Assembly: GCA_047974375.1 (NCBI GenBank)
Contig: JBKECF010000059.1
Coordinates: forward strand, 1 to 45,522
Length of the DNA: 45,522 nt
Source: JBKECF01 sp047974375
GTDB taxonomy: Bacteria; Bacillota; Clostridia; Lachnospirales; CAMZNU01
Direction of reading: 5' to 3'
Translations under genes and position numbers: made by a program
Notes under the pieces: generated by a model
Databases searched by the model: none
The model's input: the letters and a program-made list of their open reading frames with translations, nothing else
What the model was told of the DNA's origin: nothing
Part shown: positions 7,499 through 17,399 of the stretch, piece by piece
Numbering within the stretch: the stretch's first letter is position 1
Layout: the number at the start of each line of letters is the position of its first letter

Positions 7499-10150
7499 AT
7501 GGAAAAATTAGAGTCAGTAGATTATATTGATTTAATTCAATTTGCACATCACGATTTAGGTTGGCATTCCAATTCTTTTGAAAAAGAAGCTGCTAAATCC
7601 AATGAAGAAATAAATCAAGTATTGGAGCTAATGGAACTAGATGAAAACTATAAATGGACCCATGAACATGGTAGATATTTATATGAATATTTAAAAACTT
7701 ATCCAGAAAAATACGAAGAACTAGCAAAAAGAGTTGCAGAAGGACGTTTTGAAATAGGCGCAGGCTACACTTCCCCCTATACCTCCTTTGTACCTAGCGA
7801 ACTATTAGTTCGACAATTTATTTATGGCAAAAAATGGATTGAAAAACAGTTTCCAAACTACAAATCCAACGTATTTTACAATACGGATGTTCCAGGATTA
7901 GGTGCGCAAATGGCACAAATTCTAAAAAAATCTGGAGTAGATTATTTATATGCCAGTCGCTCTTGGGACTTTATAGACTATGGCGCTAATGAATTTAAAA
8001 AATGGCGTTCCCTAGATGGAACAGAAATAAATAGTCTATTTATGCATCAATACCCAGTGAATCTTGAAGGTGGCTTCAGGGATAATTCCGTGGAAGTTAC
8101 TAAAAAACGTGTAGAGGAATATAATGTTTATATAAAAGAGGCAAATTTAGGAAAAGTTGTACCGTTGTTATGTTCCGAAGACATAATGACGCCTATGGAT
8201 TATAGGGGGATTATTGAAGGATGGAACGCTAAGGGAGATAACTATCCAAAAATGAAATATGAAACAATGCAGAATTCTTTAAAAAGTATTTTTACAGAAG
8301 ATGCAAATTTATCTGACCAACATACATTAATAGGTGAATGGCCTAATAAATGGTTTTATGAAAATATGGCATCGGACAACTATACTTTTATGAAACAGAG
8401 AGAGGCAGAAAGGTATTTAAGAGGTGCAGAAACTCTTTCACTTTTAAGAACAATAATTGGTGACGACCCATACCCGAATGAAGAATTGGAAAAAGGTTGG
8501 CGTAGTGCAGGTCATGCTTGTCATGGATATGCACCAATGGATTGTATAAACGAATTTAAAAATATTTACGAAAATGCTTTTACCATAGGGAAAAAATTAT
8601 ACGATGAACAACTTAATTGGCTTGCAAGTAAAGTAAATACAGACTCCAGCAAGGGTACTGCCTTTATTGTATATAATAGCCTTAGTTGGAATAGAAAAGA
8701 TGTAGTAACCCTAGATTATAGTGCTGATTTAAAGATTCTAGACGAAAATAATAATGAAGTTGAGTACCAAATTACAAAAGATGAGAAAATAATATTTATG
8801 GCAGAGATTCCTGCCTTAGGATACAAAACCTTTTACATGGTAAAAGATACTAGAAGAAACAAAATTACTATAAATAAAACTAAATGGACAAGTACATTCT
8901 CAAATAATTATTATGAAATTACTCCTTGCCCCGAAGGTGGAGCATTAGAACAAGTTATTGACATAGGGAATAAAAATAAAAACATTTTTAGTACGAGTAA
9001 ATTTAAAATAGGCGAGCTTTATGGTTTCCAATACGATGGGATGGGAGCAGGGGAACAACTTTATATTTGGCAGCCTCATAGCCCTGTTAGTTATTTAAAA
9101 GATTTTAGCCAGTGGGAATGTGTAGAATCTGGACAAATTCGAACGGTTTTTGAAACCACAGCAAATGAAACAGAAGATGGCCCTGTTACTTTACAACTGG
9201 TTGTCTATGAAAAAATTAAAAAAATAGAATTTCTACTACATTTAGACAATATGAGTAATACAGATAAACGCCAATTGCGTTTAATGTTCCCTGTCGATGC
9301 CAATAATATATTTGGTGCGGATGACTTAATTGATAAGTCTAAGGTGGCAGTTACTTACGAAGTGCCTTTTGGAGCTGTTACAGTTGGTGATGAGGTGTTG
9401 GATCAATATTCTAAATTTAATAATCAAGGTGAGCCTAATGCCATTGGCTGGAAAAAATTTGGAAGTGCAGCAACGGAAGGCTCAAATAAATACGGGGCAA
9501 AAGATGACAGAAACTCAGCCATAAGACCACGTGAAGTGCAAAACTGGATTTCATCAGCTGACAAGGAGAAAGACTTCCGTGTTATATTTGGTTCTTACAA
9601 CCTCGGTTGGGATTATCAAGATAGCACTCCAAGCGAAAATAAAAAGCCTGTACTCCAACCGATTTTACTAAGCCATTCCTGTACTTGTCACGGTGATGGA
9701 TATATATGGAATCAGCCAGGTAAACATGATTTTAAATTTTCCATGACATCTAGTAAATGGGAAGATGTTTCAGGGAACAAAATGGCAATTGAGTCTAATC
9801 ATCCATTAGATGTTTGCATACAAGAAAATAAATCTGAAGGGGTCTTGCCAATTTTAAAAGAAACATTTTCCTTTATCTCAACGGAAAATGAAAATATTAT
9901 TATTACAGCAATTAAAAAGCCTGAGGACGTAAATGGAAAAAATATTGTTATTCGTTTTTATGAAGCTGAGGGACGACCTTCTAAAGAAAATATAAAAATA
10001 ACACTACCTAAAGAATTGAGTATAGAAAATGTAGAAGAAGTAAACTTAATTGAAAATGCTACAGAGGAGTATTTGGAAGTAAATAATAATGTAATAACTG
10101 TGCCAGCATCTCCTTGGTCCATTGAAACTATAATGATTTATTTAAAATAG
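7499..10150 (+). CDS. Glycoside hydrolase family 38 (alpha-mannosidase-like), long form
   Basis: This 883-residue enzyme has no signal peptide and is therefore likely cytoplasmic. The N-terminal (alpha/beta)7 domain carries the GH38 metal-binding motif as FAHHDLGWH (His17, His18, Asp19), and NTDVPGLGAQM supplies the probable nucleophile Asp130. The rest is beta-sandwich, as in the family. GH38 enzymes are zinc-dependent retaining alpha-mannosidases. The motif deviates from the usual HxHxD pattern and the protein is only distantly like the gene at 10372, so substrate specificity may differ. AGGAGG precedes the start, and a strong terminator hairpin follows. Confidence 0.82.
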   Translation: MEKLESVDYIDLIQFAHHDLGWHSNSFEKEAAKSNEEINQVLELMELDENYKWTHEHGRYLYEYLKTYPEKYEELAKRVAEGRFEIGAGYTSPYTSFVPSELLVRQFIYGKKWIEKQFPNYKSNVFYNTDVPGLGAQMAQILKKSGVDYLYASRSWDFIDYGANEFKKWRSLDGTEINSLFMHQYPVNLEGGFRDNSVEVTKKRVEEYNVYIKEANLGKVVPLLCSEDIMTPMDYRGIIEGWNAKGDNYPKMKYETMQNSLKSIFTEDANLSDQHTLIGEWPNKWFYENMASDNYTFMKQREAERYLRGAETLSLLRTIIGDDPYPNEELEKGWRSAGHACHGYAPMDCINEFKNIYENAFTIGKKLYDEQLNWLASKVNTDSSKGTAFIVYNSLSWNRKDVVTLDYSADLKILDENNNEVEYQITKDEKIIFMAEIPALGYKTFYMVKDTRRNKITINKTKWTSTFSNNYYEITPCPEGGALEQVIDIGNKNKNIFSTSKFKIGELYGFQYDGMGAGEQLYIWQPHSPVSYLKDFSQWECVESGQIRTVFETTANETEDGPVTLQLVVYEKIKKIEFLLHLDNMSNTDKRQLRLMFPVDANNIFGADDLIDKSKVAVTYEVPFGAVTVGDEVLDQYSKFNNQGEPNAIGWKKFGSAATEGSNKYGAKDDRNSAIRPREVQNWISSADKEKDFRVIFGSYNLGWDYQDSTPSENKKPVLQPILLSHSCTCHGDGYIWNQPGKHDFKFSMTSSKWEDVSGNKMAIESNHPLDVCIQENKSEGVLPILKETFSFISTENENIIITAIKKPEDVNGKNIVIRFYEAEGRPSKENIKITLPKELSIENVEEVNLIENATEEYLEVNNNVITVPASPWSIETIMIYLK

Positions 10151-10166
10151 TATGTTTAGAAACAAG

Positions 10167-10210
10167 AAAACAGCCAAAATTTTAGCGATGCTATAAATTT
10201 TGGCTGTTTT
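10167..10210 (+). terminator. Rho-independent-type terminator after the GH38 operon
   Basis: A 16-base perfect stem, AAAACAGCCAAAATTT paired with AAATTTTGGCTGTTTT, encloses a 12-base loop 16 bases after the GH38 stop. The symmetric A/T flanks mean it could act in both directions. Confidence 0.8.
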
Positions 10211-10326
10211 AAACAAAAACAATTTAAATTCTTGTAAGTTGTAATGAAATTTAATAAGAATATATGCGATTTTATATTTATATGTTAATATAAGGTATAA
10301 ATGTTAAGTAACAAAAATAACAAACT

Positions 10327-10349
10327 GAATGTCCTTTGCGGAGGGCATT
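10327..10349 (+). promoter_or_regulatory. Small hairpin in the leader of the second GH38 gene
   Basis: AATGTCCT pairs with AGGGCATT (one G-T pair) around a short loop, followed by TTTT, 23 bases before the ATG. It could be a weak attenuator or an upstream terminator. There is no other support. Confidence 0.3.
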
Positions 10350-10371
10350 TTACTCCAAGGAGGCGAATTCA

Positions 10372-12732
10372 ATGGCAAAAAAAATTAAAAATCTATATGT
10401 TATTCACCATTCCCATACAGATATTGGGTACACAGATTTACAAGAAAGAGTTATTGATATTCAAAAAGATTATATTGGAACAGTATTATCCGCTATGAAA
10501 AATCCAGAGTATCAGGGCTTCCGTTGGAACTGTGAAACTTTGTTTTGTGTGGAAGAATTTTTTAAAACAGCAACACAGGATGAAAAAAATCAGTTTTACC
10601 AACTAGTTAAAGATGGAAAAATGGGACTCTCTGCAAATTATTTAAACTTTAATGATTTATTAGACGCAGAAATATTTTTTACTCGACTAGAAAAGTGGAA
10701 GAACCATTTTGAAAAAAATGGGGTGTCAATAAAAACAGCCATGTTTGCAGACATTAACGGTATTTCCATGGGTTGTAGAGATGCCATGATTAAAAATGGT
10801 GTGGAGTTTCTTTACACAAATATACATTGCCATCATGGCATGTATCCTTTATTTCAAAATCAAAATGCATTTTGGTGGGAAAATAAAGAGGGCAAAAAAC
10901 TATTGGTTTTAAACGGCGAACATTACAATTTAGGTAATGTACTAGGAATAAAGGCGAACGAAAGAGACCAAAAAGAAGGTATGTCGGAGGCGGACATTTT
11001 AAATGAAAAGCTAAAAGCTTATTTAGAAAGTTGCGAATCTCAAGGCTATCCTTACGATTTTATAGTTTCTTCTGTATCGGGGGTATTTAGCGATAATGCG
11101 CCACCAGAAACAAAAATATTAGATACAATAAATGCATACAATGAAAAGTATGGAGAGGAAACAAATATAAAAATGGTTTCCTTAAGTGAATTATACGATC
11201 TTGTAAAAGATGCCTATAAAGATGTACCGACTTATAAAGGTGACTTTACTGACTGGTGGGGTAATGGGGTAGGAAGTACGCCATACGCTGTAAAGCATTA
11301 TTTAGAAGCAAGACGCAACTACCATTTAATAGAGCGTCTGGATGGTGATTCAAAAGAAAAATTTGCTGCAAATATGGAAATTGCTGAAGACAATCTTCTT
11401 TTATACGCAGAACATACATGGGGTCATTCTTCAACGGTAAATAATCCCTACGACACAATGGTGCTAAATTTAGACTCCAGAAAAAATAGCTATGCATCTA
11501 AGGCGCACGAAGCAACTAGTAAAGTTTTATTACAAATTGTAAAAGAAAAAGGGGATATACTTAGGTATTACAATACCAGTGGAAAAATTAAAGTGTATGG
11601 TACTTCAAAAAGAAAAGAAAAGCAGTTAATAGAATTTTATATTGAAACTTTAAATATGGATGCAGCAGAGATTACAAATGAAGATGGAGTTAAAATACCA
11701 TGTCAAGTTTCGGAGCACCCTCGTGGTAGAAAAATAAGCTTTATAGACGAAATAGGCTACCAAGAAGAAAAATTTTACGACTTTAAAAGAGTTGCTAAAG
11801 AAGTTGAAACCATAAATACAAGGCAGTGCTATATTGGCGCTGAACAAATAAAAGACATTATAAACGACTACGACACAGATTATCAATTGCCTTATTATTT
11901 CGAAAATGATTATTTTTATTTAGCCTATGAAGTAGGCAAGGGGATTACTTCCTTTAAAAATAAAAAAGATAATACTGAAATGATAAAAGATGGAACTATT
12001 CCATTTTTTACTCCAATATACGAATCTACAAAAGTTAGGGAATCTTTACATAAGGTAGCTCCCCAAAGTATAGAACGTAGAATTATGGGTAGAAATATGC
12101 GAGGCAAACATAGTAAAGTGTATATTGGCGACCTAGAGGGAGTAGTGTGCGAGGAAAATGGCGACATCTTCAGTGTATTAAGATTTAAATATAAACTAGA
12201 AGGAGCATCCCGTGCTCATGTTGTAGTTAAAATTTTTAACGAAATACCTAGAATCGACTACAAACTTGAACTGGGGAAGAATAGTTCTCCAGATGTAGAA
12301 AGCGTGTTCCTGTCTTTAAATATAAATTTGGAAGATAGAGAGTACTACATAAAAAAAGGTGAAGAAGCTTTTAGAACAGGCATAGACCAAATACCAGGTA
12401 CGTGTATAGACTTTTATATGTCCGATAACGGAGTAGCCTTTATAGGAAATAAAAATAATGTGCTAGTAGCTACATACGATACACCTTTAATTTACACAGG
12501 AGAGTTAAAGCACCATGCCATTAGGCTTTGTCAAAATAAATTAGAAGACAACAATAGGGATATTTATTCATGGATAATGAATAATATTTGGGAAACAAAT
12601 TTTAAAATGGATTTATCTGGATTTTGTGAATTTATGTACAGTTTGTGGATAGAAAACAAAAGTGATGGGGAAAATGCCATGAATTTATTGGAAGAAAAAA
12701 CTTTTATGCCAAAAGTAATAATAGTTGAATAA
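10372..12732 (+). CDS. Glycoside hydrolase family 38 (alpha-mannosidase-like), short form
   Basis: This 786-residue protein has the canonical GH38 zinc motif HSHTDIGYTD (His13, His15, Asp17) and the probable nucleophile Asp127 in AMFADINGISMG. It has no signal peptide. The start is ATG 10372 because AAGGAGG (10357-10363) is well placed; upstream in-frame ATGs lack a site. It is separately expressed from the first GH38 gene, to judge from the terminator at 10167, and is followed by the LacI-type regulator. An intracellular mannosidase or other retaining glycosidase acting on imported oligosaccharide is inferred. Confidence 0.87.
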   Translation: MAKKIKNLYVIHHSHTDIGYTDLQERVIDIQKDYIGTVLSAMKNPEYQGFRWNCETLFCVEEFFKTATQDEKNQFYQLVKDGKMGLSANYLNFNDLLDAEIFFTRLEKWKNHFEKNGVSIKTAMFADINGISMGCRDAMIKNGVEFLYTNIHCHHGMYPLFQNQNAFWWENKEGKKLLVLNGEHYNLGNVLGIKANERDQKEGMSEADILNEKLKAYLESCESQGYPYDFIVSSVSGVFSDNAPPETKILDTINAYNEKYGEETNIKMVSLSELYDLVKDAYKDVPTYKGDFTDWWGNGVGSTPYAVKHYLEARRNYHLIERLDGDSKEKFAANMEIAEDNLLLYAEHTWGHSSTVNNPYDTMVLNLDSRKNSYASKAHEATSKVLLQIVKEKGDILRYYNTSGKIKVYGTSKRKEKQLIEFYIETLNMDAAEITNEDGVKIPCQVSEHPRGRKISFIDEIGYQEEKFYDFKRVAKEVETINTRQCYIGAEQIKDIINDYDTDYQLPYYFENDYFYLAYEVGKGITSFKNKKDNTEMIKDGTIPFFTPIYESTKVRESLHKVAPQSIERRIMGRNMRGKHSKVYIGDLEGVVCEENGDIFSVLRFKYKLEGASRAHVVVKIFNEIPRIDYKLELGKNSSPDVESVFLSLNINLEDREYYIKKGEEAFRTGIDQIPGTCIDFYMSDNGVAFIGNKNNVLVATYDTPLIYTGELKHHAIRLCQNKLEDNNRDIYSWIMNNIWETNFKMDLSGFCEFMYSLWIENKSDGENAMNLLEEKTFMPKVIIVE

Positions 12733-12840
12733 ATTTTACTGCTTTTTTTAGAAATGTATTTTATATACTCAATAATAAATTTCTGTTAATATTAAAATAA
12801 ATTTTAACGATAAAATATTTAAAAACGTGAGGCGGAAAAA

Positions 12841-13842
12841 ATGAATATTAAAAATACTGTTTCTATGCAAGATTTGGCAGATGAATTAGGCGTAAGTAAA
12901 GTTACAATTTCTAAGGCATTAAATGATAAATACGGCGTAAGTGATGAACTAAAAAAGAAAATTTTTGAGGCGGCAGAAAAACACGGCTACAACTTACCGG
13001 ACTATGGTAAAAGAAAAACACAAAAAATAGGAATAATAATGAGCGAAAAGTTCAATAGTAATGATAAGGGTAAGTTTTACATGGGAATGTACGACCATAT
13101 TATTAATGAACTAAGGAAATATTCATGTACCAGCGTTATGATTACTCCAACTAGAAACACAATTTTAAAAGACGTACAAACATTAGTAGATACTGGGAAT
13201 TTCGACGGCTTAATTTTACTAGGAATATTAGATCATAAAGTTAAAGACATATTGCAAAATATTGAATTGCCAAAGGTTTTTGTTGATATTTATGACGTAA
13301 CACAAAAATCGGACTCTGTAGTAACAGAAAATATATATAGTTCCTACGATATAACAGGGGAGCTAATAAATAGGGGTCATAAAAAAATCGGTTTTGTAGG
13401 AACAGTGGGAAGTACCACAAGCATTACGGATAGATATTTAGGGTATGAAAGAAAAATGATGGAGCAAGAGGTAGAAATAAAAGAACAATGGATAATACCG
13501 GATAGAGATGAAAATGGAGTTCTACCTCTTGTTTTGCCAGAGGATTTACCTACTGCGTTTGTTTGCAACTGTGACGAAACAGCCTTTCAATTAGTAAAGG
13601 ATTTAAGGAACAGGGGTCTTTTAATACCTAGGGATATTTCTATAGTAGGTTTTGATGATTCTGTTTACTCCAGACTTTGCGAGCCACCTTTAACAACTGT
13701 TGCTGTTAATATAAACCAAATAGGCAGAGTAACAGCAAAAAGAATTATGAAATCCATGGAAAAACCAAACAAAGGAGTTGGGGAGGTTTTTCGTATTCCT
13801 GGTCAAATTATTTACAGAGATTCTATAAAAGATATTAGGTAA
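12841..13842 (+). CDS. LacI-family transcriptional regulator
   Basis: This 333-residue repressor has an N-terminal helix-turn-helix (VSMQDLADELGVSKVTISKALN, about residues 7-28) and hinge region, followed by a periplasmic-binding-protein-like sensor domain. The C-terminal family motif is visible as DISIVGFDDSVYSRLCEPPLTTV. It probably controls the flanking GH38 genes and the importer that begins 36 bases downstream, with a sugar as effector. I could not pick out a convincing palindromic operator by eye. Confidence 0.92.
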   Translation: MNIKNTVSMQDLADELGVSKVTISKALNDKYGVSDELKKKIFEAAEKHGYNLPDYGKRKTQKIGIIMSEKFNSNDKGKFYMGMYDHIINELRKYSCTSVMITPTRNTILKDVQTLVDTGNFDGLILLGILDHKVKDILQNIELPKVFVDIYDVTQKSDSVVTENIYSSYDITGELINRGHKKIGFVGTVGSTTSITDRYLGYERKMMEQEVEIKEQWIIPDRDENGVLPLVLPEDLPTAFVCNCDETAFQLVKDLRNRGLLIPRDISIVGFDDSVYSRLCEPPLTTVAVNINQIGRVTAKRIMKSMEKPNKGVGEVFRIPGQIIYRDSIKDIR

Positions 13843-13877
13843 ATTTAAAATTTGAATTTTGAGAAGGGATTGTTCAT

Positions 13878-14825
13878 ATGAGAAAAAAGAAAAAAGTAAA
13901 AGCAAAATGGACGAGAAATGATACAGAGTTGACTATGCTTGCCATACCTACCACTATATGGTACATTCTGTTTTCTTTTTTACCTGTATTCGGTTTAATT
14001 ATAGCTTTTAAGGATTATAAAATTACTCCTGGCAAAAGTTTTATTTACAATGTATTTAACAGTGAATGGGCTGGCTTTAAAAATTTCGAATTTCTCATAA
14101 AATCCAACGACTTATATACAATTTTAAGAAATACGCTGCTGTATAACTTTGCATTTATTATATTGGGAATGTTACTTTCTGTTACCTTGGCTATAATGAT
14201 TAGCCAATTGTACAGCAAAAGAAAATCTAAAGTATACCAAACTATGATGTTTTTTCCTTATTTTATGTCTTGGGTAGTTGTTTCATATTTTCTAGATGCC
14301 TTTTTAAACCAAGATCATGGATTTATAAATAGCATGTTGGAGAACATGGGGCATGCTCCTGTAAGTTGGTATATGAATGCAAATGTATGGGTATTTATAT
14401 TAACATTTATGTATTTATGGAAGTCTACAGGCTATGGCATGGTTATATATTTGTCAAGTATATCGGGCATAGACAGTACTTTATACGAGGCGGCCGTTAC
14501 AGACGGAGCAACAAAATGGCAACAAGCTAAATACATTACGCTGCCGTGCCTAAAGCCTGTTATTATTATGATGTTTATATTAAATGTAGGTAAAATATTT
14601 TATACAGACTTCGGATTGTTCTATCAACTATCCCAAGGGGCCAGTGGCTCTATTTTTAATACTACTGCCACAATAGATACATATGTGTTTAACGCTTTAC
14701 GTTCAGCTACTCCAATAGGAATGACATCGGCAGTCACTTTTTTTCAATCCGTATCTTGTTGCGTAATGATTCTTTTTGCCAATTGGGTAGTAACAAAAGT
14801 TGACGAAGACAGTGCCATTATATAG
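13878..14825 (+). CDS. Oligosaccharide ABC transporter permease (LplB/YteP-like)
   Basis: This is a 315-residue permease. The N-terminal part, with LAIPTTIWYILFSFLPVFGLIIAFKDY, is the hallmark of LplB-type permeases of the CUT1 family. The EAA loop is seen as LYEAAVTDGATKWQQAKYITLP. GAGAAGGGA precedes the ATG. It forms an operon with the LplC-like permease 9 bases later and the large binding protein. Like most such systems in Firmicutes, it has no dedicated ATPase nearby. These importers commonly take up complex di- or oligosaccharides, which fits the GH38 neighbours. Confidence 0.92.
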   Translation: MRKKKKVKAKWTRNDTELTMLAIPTTIWYILFSFLPVFGLIIAFKDYKITPGKSFIYNVFNSEWAGFKNFEFLIKSNDLYTILRNTLLYNFAFIILGMLLSVTLAIMISQLYSKRKSKVYQTMMFFPYFMSWVVVSYFLDAFLNQDHGFINSMLENMGHAPVSWYMNANVWVFILTFMYLWKSTGYGMVIYLSSISGIDSTLYEAAVTDGATKWQQAKYITLPCLKPVIIMMFILNVGKIFYTDFGLFYQLSQGASGSIFNTTATIDTYVFNALRSATPIGMTSAVTFFQSVSCCVMILFANWVVTKVDEDSAII

Positions 14826-14834
14826 GAGGGGAAT

Positions 14835-15764
14835 ATGAGTAAAAAAAATAAAATTAATGAAAATGAACTTCCTAGACTAAATAGAATTAAGAAATGTACA
14901 AATTTAATTTTTAACTGGATATTTGCAATTCTTGCATTTGTTTGTGTTGTTCCTGTGTTTTTTATATTTATGATATCAATTTCATCGGAGGAATCTATTA
15001 AAGTAAATGGGTATCGTTTCTTTCCTAGTGAGTTTTCCTTAGAGTCCTATAAATTTCTTTTTGATGAGTTAAGTACTATAGTACAAGCTTTAGGGGTTTC
15101 TATATTTGTTACTGTAGTAGGAACGATTATAGGACTTGCTTTGACTATTATGATGGGCTATGTCTTATCTAGACGAAATTTTAGACTAAATGGACTTTTT
15201 ACAATGATTGTATTTATACCAATGATATTTAATGGTGGTATGATTTCCTCCTATGTTGTAAATACACAATTCTTACATTTAAAAGACAGTGTATGGGCAT
15301 TAATTTTGCCTTTATGCGTTTCATCTTTTAATGTAATAATCAGTAAAACTTTTTTTAAAAGTAATATTCCGGAATCTGTTGTGGAATCTGCTCAAATTGA
15401 TGGGGCAACCCAGTTACAAATCTTTTTAAAAATGGCAATTCCACTGGCGAAACCACTTTTGGCAACAATAGCGTTATTTTTAACTTTTGGTTATTGGAAT
15501 GATTGGTTCCAATCTTCGCTTTACATTTCGAACTCAAATTTATTATCACTACAAGCATTATTAGACCAAATACAAAGAAATATAGAAATGATGGCAAGCA
15601 ATCCAGCCGCAGGAGTTTCAATGATTGAATATATGAAATCCATGCCTAAAGAAGGGGCAAGAATGGCAATGGCGATTATTATTATTGTGCCTATAGCTTG
15701 TTGCTATCCATTTTTTCAAAGGTATTTTATTTCTGGTCTTACTATAGGTGCTGTTAAAGGATAA
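14835..15764 (+). CDS. Oligosaccharide ABC transporter permease (LplC/YtcP-like)
   Basis: This is a 309-residue inner-membrane permease with about six transmembrane segments. Its EAA loop reads VVESAQIDGATQLQIFLKMAIPLAKP, and the C-terminus ends FISGLTIGAVKG, typical of YtcP/LplC proteins. AGGAGGGG is immediately upstream. It is the partner of the LplB-like protein before it. Confidence 0.93.
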   Translation: MSKKNKINENELPRLNRIKKCTNLIFNWIFAILAFVCVVPVFFIFMISISSEESIKVNGYRFFPSEFSLESYKFLFDELSTIVQALGVSIFVTVVGTIIGLALTIMMGYVLSRRNFRLNGLFTMIVFIPMIFNGGMISSYVVNTQFLHLKDSVWALILPLCVSSFNVIISKTFFKSNIPESVVESAQIDGATQLQIFLKMAIPLAKPLLATIALFLTFGYWNDWFQSSLYISNSNLLSLQALLDQIQRNIEMMASNPAAGVSMIEYMKSMPKEGARMAMAIIIIVPIACCYPFFQRYFISGLTIGAVKG

Positions 15765-15795
15765 ATTTAAATATAATATTCGAAAGGGGATTAAT

Positions 15796-17247
15796 ATGAA
15801 AAAGAAAAAAATTATAGGTATGATTTTAGCGTTAGCAGTAGGAAGTAGTACGTTGGCTGCTTGTGGTGGTGGCGATGCTGAAAGTGGAAAGGCTACAGCA
15901 TCTGGCGATGAAATACCAACACTAAAGTGGGTAACAGTTGGAACAGGTATGCCTAAAAATTATGAGACTTGGTTAGGTCAAGTAAATCCATATTTAGAAG
16001 AAAAAATAGGCGTAAATATAGAAATGGAAGTTGTTCCATGGGGCGACTGGGATAACCGTAGAAGTATTGTTACAAATTCCGGAGAGTATTTCGATTTATT
16101 TTTTACAGATAAAACACGATACAATATGGAAGTGGCCAGTGGCGTGTTTATGGATTTAACAAATATGTTGAATGAAACACCGAAATTATATGATATGTTG
16201 CCAGAGGACTATTGGAGAGCTGTCTCTGTAGATGGGAAAATCTACGGTGTTCCTACATACAAAGACTGTTCTTTAACAGAGTATTTTATATGGGATAAGG
16301 ATATTGCAGATAAATATGGCATTGATATTAATAAAACAAATGATTTTGAGGCTCTATACAATGAGTTAGGAAAGGTACGTGATGGCGAAGGTTCAGCACC
16401 ACTTCATTTTAGTGACTCGGGGGCAAACGCCTTGTTAGACATGTATTACGATAATGCTGGTGTTGGTTCTTTTGTAGGTGTAAATTATGATGATGAAACT
16501 AGAACAGTAGTAAATCCATTAGAAAATGAAATAGTTTTATCTCAACTTGATACAGTATACAAAATGTATTCCGAAGGCATTATAAATGGTGATGCTCCTA
16601 CAGCGGACGATGCTCCAAAGTACAGAATGTTATTTTTAGGCCAAGGCTGGAGTGGAGCTGCCAAAACAAGTTGGGGGCCAAATTCAGGTATAGCAAATTG
16701 CGAGGCTGTACAGTTCGGCGAAACAGTTATGTCCAATAAAACTGTACAAGGCTCAATAAATTCAATTTTTTCAGGAAGTGAAAATCCAGCAAAAGCATTA
16801 GAATTTTTACAATTAATTAATACTGATACAAAACTTAGAGATTTATTTTACTATGGTGTTGAAGGCGAAGACTTTAACTATGTAGAAGATAATAAAGTTG
16901 AAAAAGTAAATAGTGATTGGAGTATGGCAGGGTATACTCAAGGAACATTTTTCAACGTATCTCAATTGTCGTCTGTCGATTTTAACCAATGGGACGAAGT
17001 TAAGGAGTTAAACCAAAATGCAAAGCCATCACCGTTATTAGGTTTTACAGTTGATTTAAGTTCTATGGAAACAGAAGTGGCAAGCTGTACAGCTGTTTAT
17101 GAAAAGTATCGTAAAGAATTTTTTACAGGTGCACAGAATCCAAGAGAGTTAATAAAAACAATTAACGCAGAGTTAGAAGCGGCAGGCTGGGAAAAAGTAA
17201 GAGAAGAAACTCAAAGACAAATAGATGCATTTAACTTTGAAAGCTAA
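15796..17247 (+). CDS. Oligosaccharide ABC transporter binding lipoprotein (LplA-like)
   Basis: This 483-residue extracellular binding lipoprotein is of the long LplA type, larger than MalE-like proteins. The signal peptide ends in the lipobox LAAC with Cys23. The start is ATG 15796, with AAAGGGGA upstream; an in-frame start at 15748 would overlap the previous gene and disrupt the signal peptide. The segment RYNMEVASGVFMDLT and the long C-terminal helix region fit the family. It is the last gene of the LplB-C-A operon; no clear terminator hairpin follows before the rpsB promoter. Confidence 0.92.
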   Translation: MKKKKIIGMILALAVGSSTLAACGGGDAESGKATASGDEIPTLKWVTVGTGMPKNYETWLGQVNPYLEEKIGVNIEMEVVPWGDWDNRRSIVTNSGEYFDLFFTDKTRYNMEVASGVFMDLTNMLNETPKLYDMLPEDYWRAVSVDGKIYGVPTYKDCSLTEYFIWDKDIADKYGIDINKTNDFEALYNELGKVRDGEGSAPLHFSDSGANALLDMYYDNAGVGSFVGVNYDDETRTVVNPLENEIVLSQLDTVYKMYSEGIINGDAPTADDAPKYRMLFLGQGWSGAAKTSWGPNSGIANCEAVQFGETVMSNKTVQGSINSIFSGSENPAKALEFLQLINTDTKLRDLFYYGVEGEDFNYVEDNKVEKVNSDWSMAGYTQGTFFNVSQLSSVDFNQWDEVKELNQNAKPSPLLGFTVDLSSMETEVASCTAVYEKYRKEFFTGAQNPRELIKTINAELEAAGWEKVREETQRQIDAFNFES

Positions 17248-17279
17248 TTTTTTTATAGGAAAAATTTCAAATTCAGTAC

Positions 17280-17308
17280 TTGAAAATAGTAGAAACAAAT
17301 GCTATAAT
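17280..17308 (+). promoter_or_regulatory. Sigma-A promoter of rpsB-tsf
   Basis: TTGAAA (17280-17285) and TATAAT (17303-17308) are separated by exactly 17 bases. Transcription would start near 17315, giving an 85-base leader before rpsB. Confidence 0.85.
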
Positions 17309-17340
17309 ATTTGACGGTGCAAAAAGTGCATCAATACGCA

Positions 17341-17376
17341 CATAACTCATACTTGGTGATAAGTTATAGAGTTATG
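17341..17376 (+). promoter_or_regulatory. Structured rpsB leader
   Basis: CATAACTC (17341-17348) can pair with GAGTTATG (17369-17376), while an overlapping shorter pairing ATAACT/AGTTAT (17362-17367) is also possible. The structure sits just before the AAGGAGG site. Autoregulation by ribosomal protein S2 through its leader is known in other bacteria; applying it here is inference. Confidence 0.4.
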
Positions 17377-17399
17377 GAGGTTAAACCAAGGAGGAAAAT

